A stretch of DNA of 64,000 nt from an uncultured Dysosmobacter sp. (GCA_934565855.1 CAKTIO010000006.1:124001-188000); one strand, 5' to 3'; positions 33,737 through 43,097 are shown, numbered from the stretch's first letter. Program-made: numbers and translations. Notes: generated by a model not told the origin, from the sequence alone.

Positions 33737-35473
33737 TCACTCCTGAGAGGGCATCTCCCAGGCGGTGTGGTCCGTGTGCAGAAGGTGGTGGGAGCGCTCG
33801 CCCAGCGGGCGTCCCAGATACTCCCGGTACAGGACCTGAATATCCGGATTTTCGTGGGAGAACCGGATGGCGGCGTGGGAGTCCAGCTGCCACAGGTGGC
33901 TGCCGCGCTCCTCGGCAAGCTCCTCGCCGTTGTGGATGGGCTGTCCACCGCCGCCGGCGCAGCCGCCGGGACACGCCATGACCTCAACGAAGTCATAGGA
34001 GACCTGCCCCTTGTCAATGGCTTCCATCAGCTTGCGGGTGTTGGCAAGACCGGAGACCACCGCCACATGAACGTCTCCGGCGCCCGGGATCTGGAAGGTG
34101 GCTTCCTTCCAGGGCTGGTTGCCGCGGATGGCGCGGAAGGCATCCGGGTCCGGGTTGCTGCCGGTGACAAAGTAATAGGCGCTGCGCAGGGCGGCGTCCA
34201 TCACGCCGCCGGAGGTGCCGAAGATCACGGCGGCGCCGCTGCTGCTGCCCAGGGGAGAGTCAAAGGCGCTTTCTTCCAGATCCTTGGGAACGATGTGGTC
34301 GCTGCGCAGCATCCGGGTGAATTCCCGGGTGGTCAGCGCCACGTCCACATCCGGGTCGCCGCAGGCGTTCCGCATGGTGGGCAGCTCGCACTCCTTTTTC
34401 TTGGCGGTGCAGGGCATGATAGACACCACAAACAGCTTGTGGGGGTCAATACCCAGCTTTTCAGCAAAGTAGCTCTTTGCCACCGCGCCGAACATCTGCT
34501 GCGGGGACTTTGCGGTGGACAGGCAGGAGGTGTAGTCCGGATACTGGGACTTCAGGAAGCGGACCCATCCGGGGCAGCAGCTGGTGAACATGGGCCAGCG
34601 GTGCTTGCCGCGGTGTACGAAGCGGTCAATAAACTCCCGTCCCTCCTCCATGATGGTCAGATCGGCGGCGAAGTTGGTGTCAAAGATGTAGTCGAACCCG
34701 ATCTGCCGCAGGGCGGAGACCATCCGTCCGGTAGTGGCGTACTCCTGCGGGATCTGGAATGCCTCCGCCCAAGCCACGCGGACCGCGGGGGCGACCTGAA
34801 CGATGGTGGTGACCTCCGGGTCTGCCAGCGCGTGAAAGACCTTATTGGTGTCGTCTCTGGCGGTCAGCGCGCCGGTGGGACAGTGGGTCACGCACTGCCC
34901 GCAGAAGGTGCAGTCCGTGTCCTTCAGCAGCCGGTTATAGCTGACGTCCACCGTGGTGCGGGAGCCGGTGCCGGACACATCCCAGATGTTCATGCCCTGC
35001 ACCTTGTCGCAGATCTGCACGCAGCGCATGCACTTGATGCACTTGCTTGCCTCCCGGACCACCGGTTCGTCCAGATCCACAAAGGTGCGCTCCGGCTGCA
35101 CCTTGTAGGGCTGGTAATGGATGTTCAGATAGCCGGACAGCTTTTGCAGGGCGCAGTTTCCGTTGCGGATGCAGGTGGTGCAGTTGGAGTCGTGCTGGGA
35201 GAGGATCAGGCGGAGGTTGGTGCGGCGCGCCTGGCGCACCCTCGGAGAGTTGGTGTGAATGACCATGCCCTCGGAGACCGCGTTGTTGCAGGCGGGCAGC
35301 AGCCGGTCTGTTCCCTCAACCTCCACCACGCAGATGCGGCAGGCGGCGATCTCATTGATCTCCTTCAAAAAACAAAGATGGGGAATTCCGATTCCAATCT
35401 CGTTGGCAGCCTGTAAAATCGTGGTGCCCTCCGCGACGGAAATGGGACGTCCATCAATCACTGCGTTTACCAT
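33737..35473 (-). CDS. hydA: [FeFe] hydrogenase, group A
   Basis: This 578-residue enzyme reversibly reduces protons to H2. From the N-terminus: a [2Fe-2S] ferredoxin-like domain (CRICVVEVEG), the His/Cys cluster (HDSNCTTCIRNGNC), two [4Fe-4S] motifs (CIKCMRCVQIC; CTFCGQCVTHC), then the H-cluster domain with FTSCCPGWV, MPCTAKKKE and MACPGGCAGGGGQP. All H-cluster cysteines are present. It overlaps the GltD-like gene upstream by 7 bases and the two form one operon. It probably exchanges electrons with NAD(P)H through that flavoprotein. Confidence 0.95.
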   Translation of the reverse strand: MVNAVIDGRPISVAEGTTILQAANEIGIGIPHLCFLKEINEIAACRICVVEVEGTDRLLPACNNAVSEGMVIHTNSPRVRQARRTNLRLILSQHDSNCTTCIRNGNCALQKLSGYLNIHYQPYKVQPERTFVDLDEPVVREASKCIKCMRCVQICDKVQGMNIWDVSGTGSRTTVDVSYNRLLKDTDCTFCGQCVTHCPTGALTARDDTNKVFHALADPEVTTIVQVAPAVRVAWAEAFQIPQEYATTGRMVSALRQIGFDYIFDTNFAADLTIMEEGREFIDRFVHRGKHRWPMFTSCCPGWVRFLKSQYPDYTSCLSTAKSPQQMFGAVAKSYFAEKLGIDPHKLFVVSIMPCTAKKKECELPTMRNACGDPDVDVALTTREFTRMLRSDHIVPKDLEESAFDSPLGSSSGAAVIFGTSGGVMDAALRSAYYFVTGSNPDPDAFRAIRGNQPWKEATFQIPGAGDVHVAVVSGLANTRKLMEAIDKGQVSYDFVEVMACPGGCAGGGGQPIHNGEELAEERGSHLWQLDSHAAIRFSHENPDIQVLYREYLGRPLGERSHHLLHTDHTAWEMPSQE

Positions 35474-37305
35474 TTTTCCACGCGACCTCCCTTAAAGATT
35501 CCATAGCCGAAGTGGTCGCAGCGCAGGCAGCGGGAGCATTCCTGCTGGACCTCCTCCAAAGATAAGCCGTTTTCAATACACTCAAAGTCGTCCTTCCGGT
35601 CGAAGGCGTCCCGCTCCGTGGTGTCAACGCGCCCACGGGGCTTTAGGTCATAGAACTTCGGCGTGGGAATGGAGACGTCCGCCTGGATCTCGTGATGGAA
35701 GCCCAGGTACTCGTCCATGTTGGCGGCGGCGACCTTGCCGGCGGCAATGGCGCGGATCACGGTGGCGGGACCGGTCACACAGTCGCCTCCGGCGAACACG
35801 CCTTCCATTTCCGGCAGGCGGGTGCTGGAATCGGCAAGCAGGGTGCCGCCCCGCTGAATGAGGATGCCAGCCTGTTCAAAGCCCTTGGTCTCAATGCCCT
35901 GACCGATGGCGACGATGACCAGGTCGGCGGGAATGCGCTTTTCGGGAACCTCGGCGGTGTTGGGACGGGGACGACCGTGGGCGTCCACCTCGCCAATGAT
36001 CTGGGGCTGCGTCCACAGGGCGGCAACGTGTCCGTCCTTGTCAGCCTCAATGCGGACAGGCGCCTCCAGCGTCAGGATCTCGGCGCCCTCTGCGATGGCG
36101 CCCTCTACCTCCTCCTGCTGGGCGGTCATATCCTCCTGCCGCCGGCGGTAGACGCAGGAGACCTTCCGCGCACCCAGACGGATGGCGGAACGGGTGACGT
36201 CCATTGCCACGTTGCCGCCGCCGATGATGGCGATGTTCTGCCCGGTGAAGTCCGGCTTTTCTCCGTCGCCGATCCGCCGCAGAAGCTCCACGGCGGAGAT
36301 GACGCCTGCGCTGTCCTCGCCGGGAATGCCGGTCTTCTTGTCGGTGTGTGCGCCAATGGAGAGGTACAGGCAGTCATAGGAGCGCTTCAGCTGGTCAAAG
36401 GTGATGTCGGTGCCGATGTTGACGCCGGTCCGGGTCTCAATGCCCAGAGAGAGGATGGAGTCGATCTCCTCGTCCAGCTTCACCCGGGGAAGGCGGTAGT
36501 CGGGAATGCCGTAGCGCATCATGCCGCCCAGCTGCTTGCGGCGCTCGTAAATGGTGACCTTGTGTCCCATCAGCGTCAGGTAGTACGCGGCGGAGAGACC
36601 GCCGGGACCGCCGCCGATGACAGCAATCTTCTTTCCGGTGGGCGGCGCGCACTCCGGCTGGGGGACGTCTCCGGCGTGGTCCACGGCAAACCGCTTGATG
36701 GCGCGGATGTTGATGGGGTCGTCCACCATGTTGCGCCGGCAGCGGGCTTCGCAGGGGTGCTCGCAGATATAGGCGCAGGAGGCGGGCAGGGGATTGTCCT
36801 TCCGGATGAGCCGGACGGCGTCCTCATAGCGTCCCTCCCGCACCAGGGAGATGTAGCCGGGAATATCCACGCCCGCGGGGCAGAGTGCCACGCAGGGAAC
36901 GGGGTTTTTCAGGCTGCCCAGGCAGCGGTGGTGCAGAATATGCTCCTCGTAATCGTCGTGAAAGCTTTTCAAGCCCATCAGGACCAGCTGCGCGGCGTTG
37001 ATGCCGATGGCGCAGTCCGCGGTATCGACAATGGTCTGCGCGGTCACCTCAATGCGGTGCAGGATCCGCAGATTGGCTTCACCGTCCAGAACCTCCTGCA
37101 GCATTTCGGACAGCTGTCCCAGACCGATGCGGCAGGGAACGCACTTTCCGCAGGTCTGCGCATGGCAGAGGTTCAGAAAGTTCAGCGCCATGTCAATGGG
37201 ACAAAGACCCGGAGGGCTGGCGGCAATGCGGCGCTCCACATTGCGGTACAGCTGATCGACAACGGCTTGGGATTTACTGGGTGTCTTAATATCAAGACGA
37301 CTCAT
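35467..37305 (-). CDS. GltD-like NAD(P)H flavoprotein with NuoF-type iron-sulfur domain
   Basis: The 612-residue protein has an N-terminal iron-sulfur region like the C-terminus of NuoF (QTCGKCVPCRIGLGQLSEML, about residues 51-70). A helical GltD-type [4Fe-4S] domain (CPAGVDIPGY, CEHPCEARCRR) follows, then a FAD site (AVIGGGPGGLSAAYY) and an NAD(P) site (IAIIGGGNVAMD). A C-terminal cysteine pair is present (CSRCLRC). NuoF's FMN domain is absent. Coupled to hydA, it is the likely pyridine-nucleotide partner of the hydrogenase. Whether the pair bifurcates electrons cannot be told. Confidence 0.85.
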   Translation of the reverse strand: MSRLDIKTPSKSQAVVDQLYRNVERRIAASPPGLCPIDMALNFLNLCHAQTCGKCVPCRIGLGQLSEMLQEVLDGEANLRILHRIEVTAQTIVDTADCAIGINAAQLVLMGLKSFHDDYEEHILHHRCLGSLKNPVPCVALCPAGVDIPGYISLVREGRYEDAVRLIRKDNPLPASCAYICEHPCEARCRRNMVDDPINIRAIKRFAVDHAGDVPQPECAPPTGKKIAVIGGGPGGLSAAYYLTLMGHKVTIYERRKQLGGMMRYGIPDYRLPRVKLDEEIDSILSLGIETRTGVNIGTDITFDQLKRSYDCLYLSIGAHTDKKTGIPGEDSAGVISAVELLRRIGDGEKPDFTGQNIAIIGGGNVAMDVTRSAIRLGARKVSCVYRRRQEDMTAQQEEVEGAIAEGAEILTLEAPVRIEADKDGHVAALWTQPQIIGEVDAHGRPRPNTAEVPEKRIPADLVIVAIGQGIETKGFEQAGILIQRGGTLLADSSTRLPEMEGVFAGGDCVTGPATVIRAIAAGKVAAANMDEYLGFHHEIQADVSIPTPKFYDLKPRGRVDTTERDAFDRKDDFECIENGLSLEEVQQECSRCLRCDHFGYGIFKGGRVEKW

Positions 37306-37369
37306 TGGGACTCACTCCTTGTAAGACTGTGCTTGTTGGATCATTTGGATAAATGATGAATATTGGAAC

Positions 37370-37398
37370 ATTTTAGCACGAAAGTTACCGGTTGTAAA
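37370..37398 (-). promoter_or_regulatory. promoter of the hydrogenase operon
   Basis: TTTACA (37393-37398) is followed after 17 bases by TAAAAT (37370-37375) on the minus strand, about 65 bases before the ATG. AAGGAGTGAG serves the start. Confidence 0.75.
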
Positions 37399-37456
37399 CG
37401 TTTCGGCAAATAGTTTATAATATAACAAAATCGTTTAGCTCTTCACAAAACGACAG

Positions 37457-37495
37457 AAAAAGGAAAGGTGTTCCCACTGTGAGAACACCTTCCCT
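37457..37495 (-). terminator. terminator after ridA
   Basis: A stem (37462-37473 with 37483-37493, GGAAAGGTGTTC) is followed by a T5 run on the minus strand. It ends the ABC-importer/ridA operon. Confidence 0.85.
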
Positions 37496-37515
37496 GAAAT
37501 GACCGAAGCGGGAGC

Positions 37516-37887
37516 TCAGACCTCTGCGATGACCTCGACCTCCACCAGAAGCTCCTTCGGCAGCGTCTTAACGGCGACGCAGGAGCGGGCGGGCTTTCCG
37601 GTGAAATAGCGCCCGTAGATCTCGTTGAAGACGGCAAAGCTGCCCATGTCGGAGAGGAAGCAGGTGGTTTTCACCACTCTGGAGAAATCCGTCCCGGCAG
37701 CCTCCAGCAGGGCGCCCAGATTTTTCATTACCTGCTCGGTCTGGGACACGATGTCGTTTCCGGCGGGGGCGCCGGTGGCGGGGTCCAGTCCGATCTGACC
37801 GGAGGTGAAGAAAAGACCGTTGCTGATATAGCCCTGAGAATAGGGACCGATGGCGGCGGGTGCTTTGTCGGTTTGAATCACTTTCAT
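37516..37887 (-). CDS. ridA: RidA family enamine/imine deaminase
   Basis: The 123-residue protein matches RidA along its whole length: APAAIGPYSQGY, FFTSGQIGLDP, and the catalytic Arg region KPARSCVAVKTLPK. RidA hydrolyses reactive enamines released by PLP-dependent dehydratases. It closes the ABC-importer operon. Two PLP enzymes are encoded 10 kb away, so detoxification of their intermediates is a sensible role (inference). Confidence 0.92.
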   Translation of the reverse strand: MKVIQTDKAPAAIGPYSQGYISNGLFFTSGQIGLDPATGAPAGNDIVSQTEQVMKNLGALLEAAGTDFSRVVKTTCFLSDMGSFAVFNEIYGRYFTGKPARSCVAVKTLPKELLVEVEVIAEV

Positions 37888-37921
37888 GAAAAATTCTCCT
37901 TTTCAAATAGATGGCACAGGC

Positions 37922-38902
37922 TCAGCGCTCCTCACGGAAATACGCCAGTCCCAGACTTGCGGGGGGCTGGTTTTCCTTGCGGTTCCGCAGGGAAATGACG
38001 ATCAGGACCGCGATGGTCACCAGATAGGGGAGCATCTTGAACAGCTCCTGGGAACTGCGGGTCAGTCCGGGAACGTAGAAATACATCCAGGAGAGCAGAC
38101 CGAAGAGGTATGCGCCCCAGATGGCGTGAACGGATCTCCAGGTGGCGAAAATGACCAGCGCCACTGCCAGCCAGCCCAGTCCCTCAATGCTGCCGTCGTT
38201 TGCCCAGGTCCCCTTGGTGTAGTCCATAACGTAGTACAGACCGCCCAGACCGGAGATCCCGGCGCCGACACAGGTGGCAAGATACTTGTTCCGGGTCACG
38301 TTGATGCCGGCGGCGTCTGCGGTGGCGGGATTTTCACCCACGGCGCGGAGATTCAGACCGGCGCGGGAGCGGTTCAGGAAATACTGGGTGCCGATGGCGA
38401 TGATCACGGCGAGGTAAGCCATGAAGCCGTAAGAGAAGAAGAGCTTTCCGATCACGCCGGACTTTGCCAGCGGCGTGGTGGCGCGGAAGCCGCTGGAGGC
38501 AACGGCGACGGAGATCTGTCCCACGCCGCCAGCCAGCTTGTTCAGGCTGCCGCCAAAGAAGTTTGCCACGCCGCCGCCGAAGATCGTCAGCGTCAGACCG
38601 GTCACGTTCTGATTGGCGCGGAGGGAGATGGTCAGAAAGCTGAACAGCAGACCGCCTAAGGCGGACACGGCAAAGGTGCAGAGGGTACACAGGAGCACGG
38701 CGGCAACGGGAGAGGGAGAGGCGGCGTTCGCCTCATAAAAGAATGCGGCGATCAAGCCGGAAATGCCGCCCAGATACATGATGCCGGGAACGCCCAGGTT
38801 CAGGTTGCCGGATTTTTCCGTCAGGATCTCACCGGTGGCGCCGAACAGGATCACGGTCCCAAAGACGATGGCGGCTTGGAACAGAGAAATCAGCTGTGAC
38901 AT
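37922..38902 (-). CDS. nucleoside-type ABC importer permease 2
   Basis: This 326-residue BPD-type-2 permease has about nine hydrophobic segments. It opens with the motif GEILTEKSGNLNLGVPGIMY and includes ANQNVTGLTLTIFGGGVANF, both typical of BMP-dependent nucleoside/purine importers (NupQ/YufQ-like). It follows the other permease gene by 18 bases. Substrate class is inferred from family. Confidence 0.9.
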   Translation of the reverse strand: MSQLISLFQAAIVFGTVILFGATGEILTEKSGNLNLGVPGIMYLGGISGLIAAFFYEANAASPSPVAAVLLCTLCTFAVSALGGLLFSFLTISLRANQNVTGLTLTIFGGGVANFFGGSLNKLAGGVGQISVAVASSGFRATTPLAKSGVIGKLFFSYGFMAYLAVIIAIGTQYFLNRSRAGLNLRAVGENPATADAAGINVTRNKYLATCVGAGISGLGGLYYVMDYTKGTWANDGSIEGLGWLAVALVIFATWRSVHAIWGAYLFGLLSWMYFYVPGLTRSSQELFKMLPYLVTIAVLIVISLRNRKENQPPASLGLAYFREER

Positions 38903-38920
38903 AAGGTGTGCCTCCCTTTC

Positions 38921-40015
38921 TCAGTGATGCTTGCGGCGGAGGTTGACTTTATAGTTGATAAAGAACTCGCTGCCCAGAATGAAAAACAGGATGATGCCGG
39001 TGATGATCTCCGACGCGTAGTCGTTCAGCTGATAGCGGGAGGCGATCTCAATGGCGCCCTTTTCCAGGAAGATCAGAAGGAAGGAAATCAGGATCATCAC
39101 AAAGGTGTTGAACTTGGCAAGCCACGCGACGATGATGGCGGTGAAGCCGCGCCCGCCGGCGGTGGAGCTGGAAATAGTGTGGGACGCGCCGGAAACGGCA
39201 AGGAAGCCGGCAAGACCGCAGATCGCGCCGGAGAGCGCCATTGTGCGGACAAAGACCTTCCGCACACTGATGCCGGCGTAGCGAGCGGTGTTTTCGGAGT
39301 CGCCCACCACGGCGATCTCATATCCGTGCTTGGAGTATTTCAGATAGATATACATGGCGACCGCCAGCGCCAGCACGATGATGACGTTCAGCAGATAGGA
39401 CTGCCCCAGCAGGGACGGCATCCAGCCGGCGTGGGTTTTCTGATTGATGATGCCCACGGAGTTGGAGCCAGCCGGGTTTTCCCATTTGGAAACGCAGTAG
39501 CTGGTCAGCTGGATGGCGACATAGTTCATCATCAGGGTGAACAGGGTCTCGTTGGTGTTCCACCGCGCCTTGAAAATGCCGGGGATAATGCCCCAGATCC
39601 CTCCGGCGATCAGCGAGGCAACGATCATGACCAGAAACAGCAGGGGGGTGGGCATGCTCTTGAAGTAGATCATGCAGGCGGCGGTGGCAATGCCGCCCAC
39701 CAGGATCTGCCCCTCTGCGCCCACGTTCCAGAACTTCATCTTAAAGGCGGGTGCCAGCCCCACCGCGATGCAGAGCATCATCATGGCGTCCCGGATGGTT
39801 GCCCAGGCGCGGCGGCTGGTGCCGAAGGCACCCTCAAACATGGCGACGTAGACCTTCAGGGGGCTGAGCTCGACAATGGAGAAGATGACCAGACCGGAGA
39901 CGATCAGCGCCAGAAGCAGCGCGGCGGCGCGGATGAACAGCGCCTTGGGCTTGGAGATCCCGGTGCGCTTGGAGATGCGGAAGAGAGGCTCCTTGTGTTC
40001 ATGTGTTGCAGTCAT
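38921..40015 (-). CDS. nucleoside-type ABC importer permease 1
   Basis: The 364-residue permease starts at ATG 40015 (MTATHEHKEPLFRISKRTGI), which has GGAGG upstream and overlaps the ATPase stop (ATGA). Hydrophobic segments begin with ALFIRAAALLLALIVSG. The conserved MKFWNVGAEGQILVGGIATA is diagnostic for the NupP/YufP branch of BMP-dependent importers. It forms the heterodimeric channel with the next gene product. Confidence 0.91.
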   Translation of the reverse strand: MTATHEHKEPLFRISKRTGISKPKALFIRAAALLLALIVSGLVIFSIVELSPLKVYVAMFEGAFGTSRRAWATIRDAMMMLCIAVGLAPAFKMKFWNVGAEGQILVGGIATAACMIYFKSMPTPLLFLVMIVASLIAGGIWGIIPGIFKARWNTNETLFTLMMNYVAIQLTSYCVSKWENPAGSNSVGIINQKTHAGWMPSLLGQSYLLNVIIVLALAVAMYIYLKYSKHGYEIAVVGDSENTARYAGISVRKVFVRTMALSGAICGLAGFLAVSGASHTISSSTAGGRGFTAIIVAWLAKFNTFVMILISFLLIFLEKGAIEIASRYQLNDYASEIITGIILFFILGSEFFINYKVNLRRKHH

Positions 40016-41562
40016 GCCTGTACCTCCTGTTCCTGATGCAGCTGGGTCATCATCAGACCGATCTCTTCCTTTGTGGTGGTGCGTCCGTCCACAATGCCGC
40101 TGACCTGTCCGCCGCACAGAACCAGAATGCGGTCGCACAGCTCCACCAGAACGTCCAGATCCTCACCGACATAGATCACGGCGACGCCCTTCATTTTCTG
40201 CTCTGTCATCAGGTTATAGATGGTGTAGGAGGTGTTGATGTCCAGACCGCGCACGGCGTAGGCGGACATCAGCACGGTGGGATTCATGGCGATCTCCCGT
40301 CCCACCAGCACCTTCTGCACGTTGCCGCCGGAGAGCTTGCGGACCTGGGTGGAAATGCTGGGTGTGACGACCTCCAGCTCATCCACCACGCTTTCCGCCA
40401 GCCTTCTGGGCTTTTTGCGGTCCGCGAAAACGCCGCGTCCGGTCAGATAGCTGCGCAGCAGCATATTGTCGGTCAGGTCCATGTTGCCCACCAGCCCCAT
40501 GCCGAGACGGTCCTCCGGAACGAAGGAGAGCACAACGCCCAGCTTGGCAATGTCCAGAGGGTTCCTGCCCAGAAGCTCATGCTCCACGCCGGCTTCATCC
40601 GTGTAGATGACGTGGGAGCCCTCCTCCGCGGGCTGAAGCCCCGCGATTGCCTCCAGCAGCTGCTTCTGTCCGGAGCCGGAAATGCCGGCAATGCCCAGGA
40701 TCTCTCCGCCCTGGGCGGTAAAGCTGACGTCGGAGAGGCGGTTGACGCCGTCCTTGTCCCGGACGGTCAGGTGCTGCACCTCGATCCGCTTCACCAGATG
40801 GTCCGCCCTGGGGCGGTCGATGTTCAGGGTGACTGCCCGTCCCACCATCATGTCGGTGAGCTTCTGCGGGTCGGTATCCTTGGTGGCGACGTCTCCGATG
40901 TACTCACCCTTGCGCAGGACTGCCACGCGGTCGGAGACGTCCATGACCTCGTGGAGCTTGTGGGTGATGATGACCAGCGCCTTTCCGTCCGCCTTCATGT
41001 TGCGCATCACGGAAAAGAGCTTGTTGGTTTCCTGGGGGGTCAGCACGGCGGTGGGTTCATCCAGAATCAGGATGCTGGCGCCGCGGTACAGGACCTTGAC
41101 GATCTCCACAGTCTGCTTCTGGGAGACGGTCATGTCATAGACCTTCTGGTTGGGGTCGATGTCAAAGCCGTAGCGGTCGCTGATCTCCTTGACCCGGTCG
41201 GCAATGGCCCTGCGGTCCAGCCTGCCCTCCTCCTTCAGCCCCAGAACGATGTTTTCCGCGGCGGTGAAGACGTCCACCAGCTTGAAGTGCTGGTGGATCA
41301 TGCCGATGCCAAGGTCGAAGGCATCCTTCGGAGAGCGGATGGTGACGGACCTTCCGTCAATCAGGATCTCGCCCTCATCGGGGTAATAAATGCCTGCCAG
41401 CATATTCATCAAGGTGGTTTTTCCGCTTCCGTTCTCACCCAGCAGAGAGAGAATCTCGCCGCGCCGGAGTTCCAGGTTGACACGGTTGTTGGCAACAACG
41501 CTGCCGAAGCGTTTGGTGACGTTTTTCAGTTGTACTGCGCTTACAGTTTCCAAAAAGACCAT
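40012..41562 (-). CDS. nucleoside-type ABC importer double ATPase
   Basis: The 516-residue protein has two fused ABC domains, as in RbsA/NupO. The first has Walker A GENGSGKTT, the signature-region variant MTVSQKQTVEI and Walker B LILDEPTAVL. The second is degenerate, with GISGSGQKQLLEAI for Walker A and LSGGNVQKVLVG. Such asymmetry is normal in this family. It is first in an operon with two permeases and ridA and is preceded by a good promoter. Confidence 0.92.
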   Translation of the reverse strand: MVFLETVSAVQLKNVTKRFGSVVANNRVNLELRRGEILSLLGENGSGKTTLMNMLAGIYYPDEGEILIDGRSVTIRSPKDAFDLGIGMIHQHFKLVDVFTAAENIVLGLKEEGRLDRRAIADRVKEISDRYGFDIDPNQKVYDMTVSQKQTVEIVKVLYRGASILILDEPTAVLTPQETNKLFSVMRNMKADGKALVIITHKLHEVMDVSDRVAVLRKGEYIGDVATKDTDPQKLTDMMVGRAVTLNIDRPRADHLVKRIEVQHLTVRDKDGVNRLSDVSFTAQGGEILGIAGISGSGQKQLLEAIAGLQPAEEGSHVIYTDEAGVEHELLGRNPLDIAKLGVVLSFVPEDRLGMGLVGNMDLTDNMLLRSYLTGRGVFADRKKPRRLAESVVDELEVVTPSISTQVRKLSGGNVQKVLVGREIAMNPTVLMSAYAVRGLDINTSYTIYNLMTEQKMKGVAVIYVGEDLDVLVELCDRILVLCGGQVSGIVDGRTTTKEEIGLMMTQLHQEQEVQA

Positions 41563-41644
41563 CCTTTCCTGCCAGAGATGGCTTGATATCCGGTATGAGG
41601 CTCCGGGAAAAGCACGGTGCCACAGGGGATTTTCCTGTGGGACC

Positions 41645-41673
41645 AGTATAGCATGGATACCAGTGGTTGTAAA
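41645..41673 (-). promoter_or_regulatory. promoter of the ABC-importer operon
   Basis: TTTACA (41668-41673) is followed after 17 bases by TATACT (41645-41650) on the minus strand. A CCACAGG/CCTGTGG hairpin lies in the untranslated leader. Confidence 0.78.
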
Positions 41674-41727
41674 TTACAAAGGTAAAAATAATTGTTGGAT
41701 TTGCACAGAAGGAGCGGGTGTAAATGC

Positions 41728-41745
41728 AAATAGGTTGACCTATTT
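41728..41745. promoter_or_regulatory. possible operator upstream of the importer promoter
   Basis: AAATAGGT and ACCTATTT form an 18-base palindrome with a 2-base centre, about 55 bases upstream of the -35 box. It has the size of a dimeric repressor or activator site. Confidence 0.45.
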
Positions 41746-41804
41746 TAACGATTTTCCGGGTGCATTTCGTGAAGTCGGAGCAGCTGCTCCGTGAAAAAGA
41801 AAGA

Positions 41805-41832
41805 GAGGGGACTGCCGGATGGCAGCCCCCTC
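41805..41832 (-). terminator. terminator after the BMP lipoprotein gene
   Basis: A stem (GAGGGGACTGCC at 41805-41816 with GGCAGCCCCCTC at 41821-41832) is followed on the minus strand by a T/C-rich tract. Confidence 0.8.
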
Positions 41833-41855
41833 CTTGGGTCGGGGATAGCCCTTGC

Positions 41856-43097
41856 TCAGCCCAGCTCGGTGATACCGTCGATTCTCAGAGAGAAGGAGGG
41901 TGCCGACTGGAAGTAGGACTCGTGATAGTAGCCGTCGATGATCGCCTCGTCTGCGTCGGGAGTGAAGTCGCCGTCGGTGTCCGTTGCGAAGGCGCTGGTC
42001 ACAGGCTGACCGCCCACCGTGAAGGTAGAGGTGTCGAAGATGTGCAGGGAACCGTCCTTGATGGCGGCTTCCGTCTCAGCGACCTTGTCAGCAGTACCCT
42101 CCGCGCAGGCGGGACCCAGATCGGAGATCTTCACAGCGCCCTCGGCATAGCCGCCGGTGTAGTCCTTTTCCAGGGTGCCACCGTCCATAGCCAGCTGGAT
42201 CAGCTCGGTATAGAGAACGCCCCAGACATTCTGGGAGGAGGTCAGCGCCACATCGGGAGCGACAGACAGCATGTCGATGTTGTAGCCCACGGAGAACACG
42301 TTTTCGCCCTTTTCATGGGCAGCCTGCACAGCGGAGGGAGCGCCGGTGGAGTCCGCGTGCTGACCGATGATGACGCAGCCCTTGCTCATCAGAGCGTTGG
42401 CAGCCTCAGCCTCCTTGGTGATGTCGAACCAGGAGTTGGTGTACTGAACGTCCATATGTGCATCGGGAACGATGGAGCGGATGCCCAGGAAGAAGGCGGT
42501 ATAGCCGGAGACCACCTCTGCGTAGGGATAGGCGCCGACATAGCCGATGTAGGGATCGGTCACCTCGCCGTTGTCCATCATTTCCTTCAGCTTCAGACCG
42601 GCGACTACGCCGGAGACATAGCGGGACTCATAGATGCGGGTGAAGTAGTTGCAGAAATTGTCCAGACCGGAGGTCTTTGCCATTGTTCCGGTGGCGTGGC
42701 AGAACAGCACGTCGGGGTTCTCGCTGGCTGCCTGAAGGATGTAGGATTCATGAGAGAAGCTGTTGGCAAAAATAATGTCGCAGCCCTGCTCCACCAGGTC
42801 GATGGCGGTGTCATAGCAGGTCTCATCCTCGGGAATGTTGTACTTGTAAATGATCTGGTCGTCGCTGAGCCCCAGGGTCTCCTTTGCCTGCTCAACGCCT
42901 TCGATGTGGGCATAGGAATAACCCTCGTTTTCGTCACCGATCAGGATGACGCCCACCTTCAGGTCGCTGGCTGCGGCAGAGCTGGCGGAGCCAGAGCTGG
43001 AACCAGAACCGGAGGTGTCGCTGGAGCTGGAGCTGCCGCAGGCTGCCAGACTGAACGTCATGGCTGCTGCCATCAGCAGTGCAAGGAACTTCTTCAT
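41856..43097 (-). CDS. BMP-family substrate-binding lipoprotein
   Basis: The 413-residue protein starts at ATG 43097 after GAGG. The signal peptide ends at lipobox LAAC (Cys about residue 20), then a Ser-rich linker and the BMP/PnrA fold from about residue 47 (DLKVGVILIGDENEGYSYAH, IIFANSFSHESYI, ALMSKGCVIIGQHADSTG). BMP proteins bind nucleosides or purine-like ligands and feed the NupO-P-Q type importer encoded downstream. It has its own promoter and terminator, so it can be made in excess over the membrane parts. Confidence 0.92.
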   Translation of the reverse strand: MKKFLALLMAAAMTFSLAACGSSSSSDTSGSGSSSGSASSAAASDLKVGVILIGDENEGYSYAHIEGVEQAKETLGLSDDQIIYKYNIPEDETCYDTAIDLVEQGCDIIFANSFSHESYILQAASENPDVLFCHATGTMAKTSGLDNFCNYFTRIYESRYVSGVVAGLKLKEMMDNGEVTDPYIGYVGAYPYAEVVSGYTAFFLGIRSIVPDAHMDVQYTNSWFDITKEAEAANALMSKGCVIIGQHADSTGAPSAVQAAHEKGENVFSVGYNIDMLSVAPDVALTSSQNVWGVLYTELIQLAMDGGTLEKDYTGGYAEGAVKISDLGPACAEGTADKVAETEAAIKDGSLHIFDTSTFTVGGQPVTSAFATDTDGDFTPDADEAIIDGYYHESYFQSAPSFSLRIDGITELG

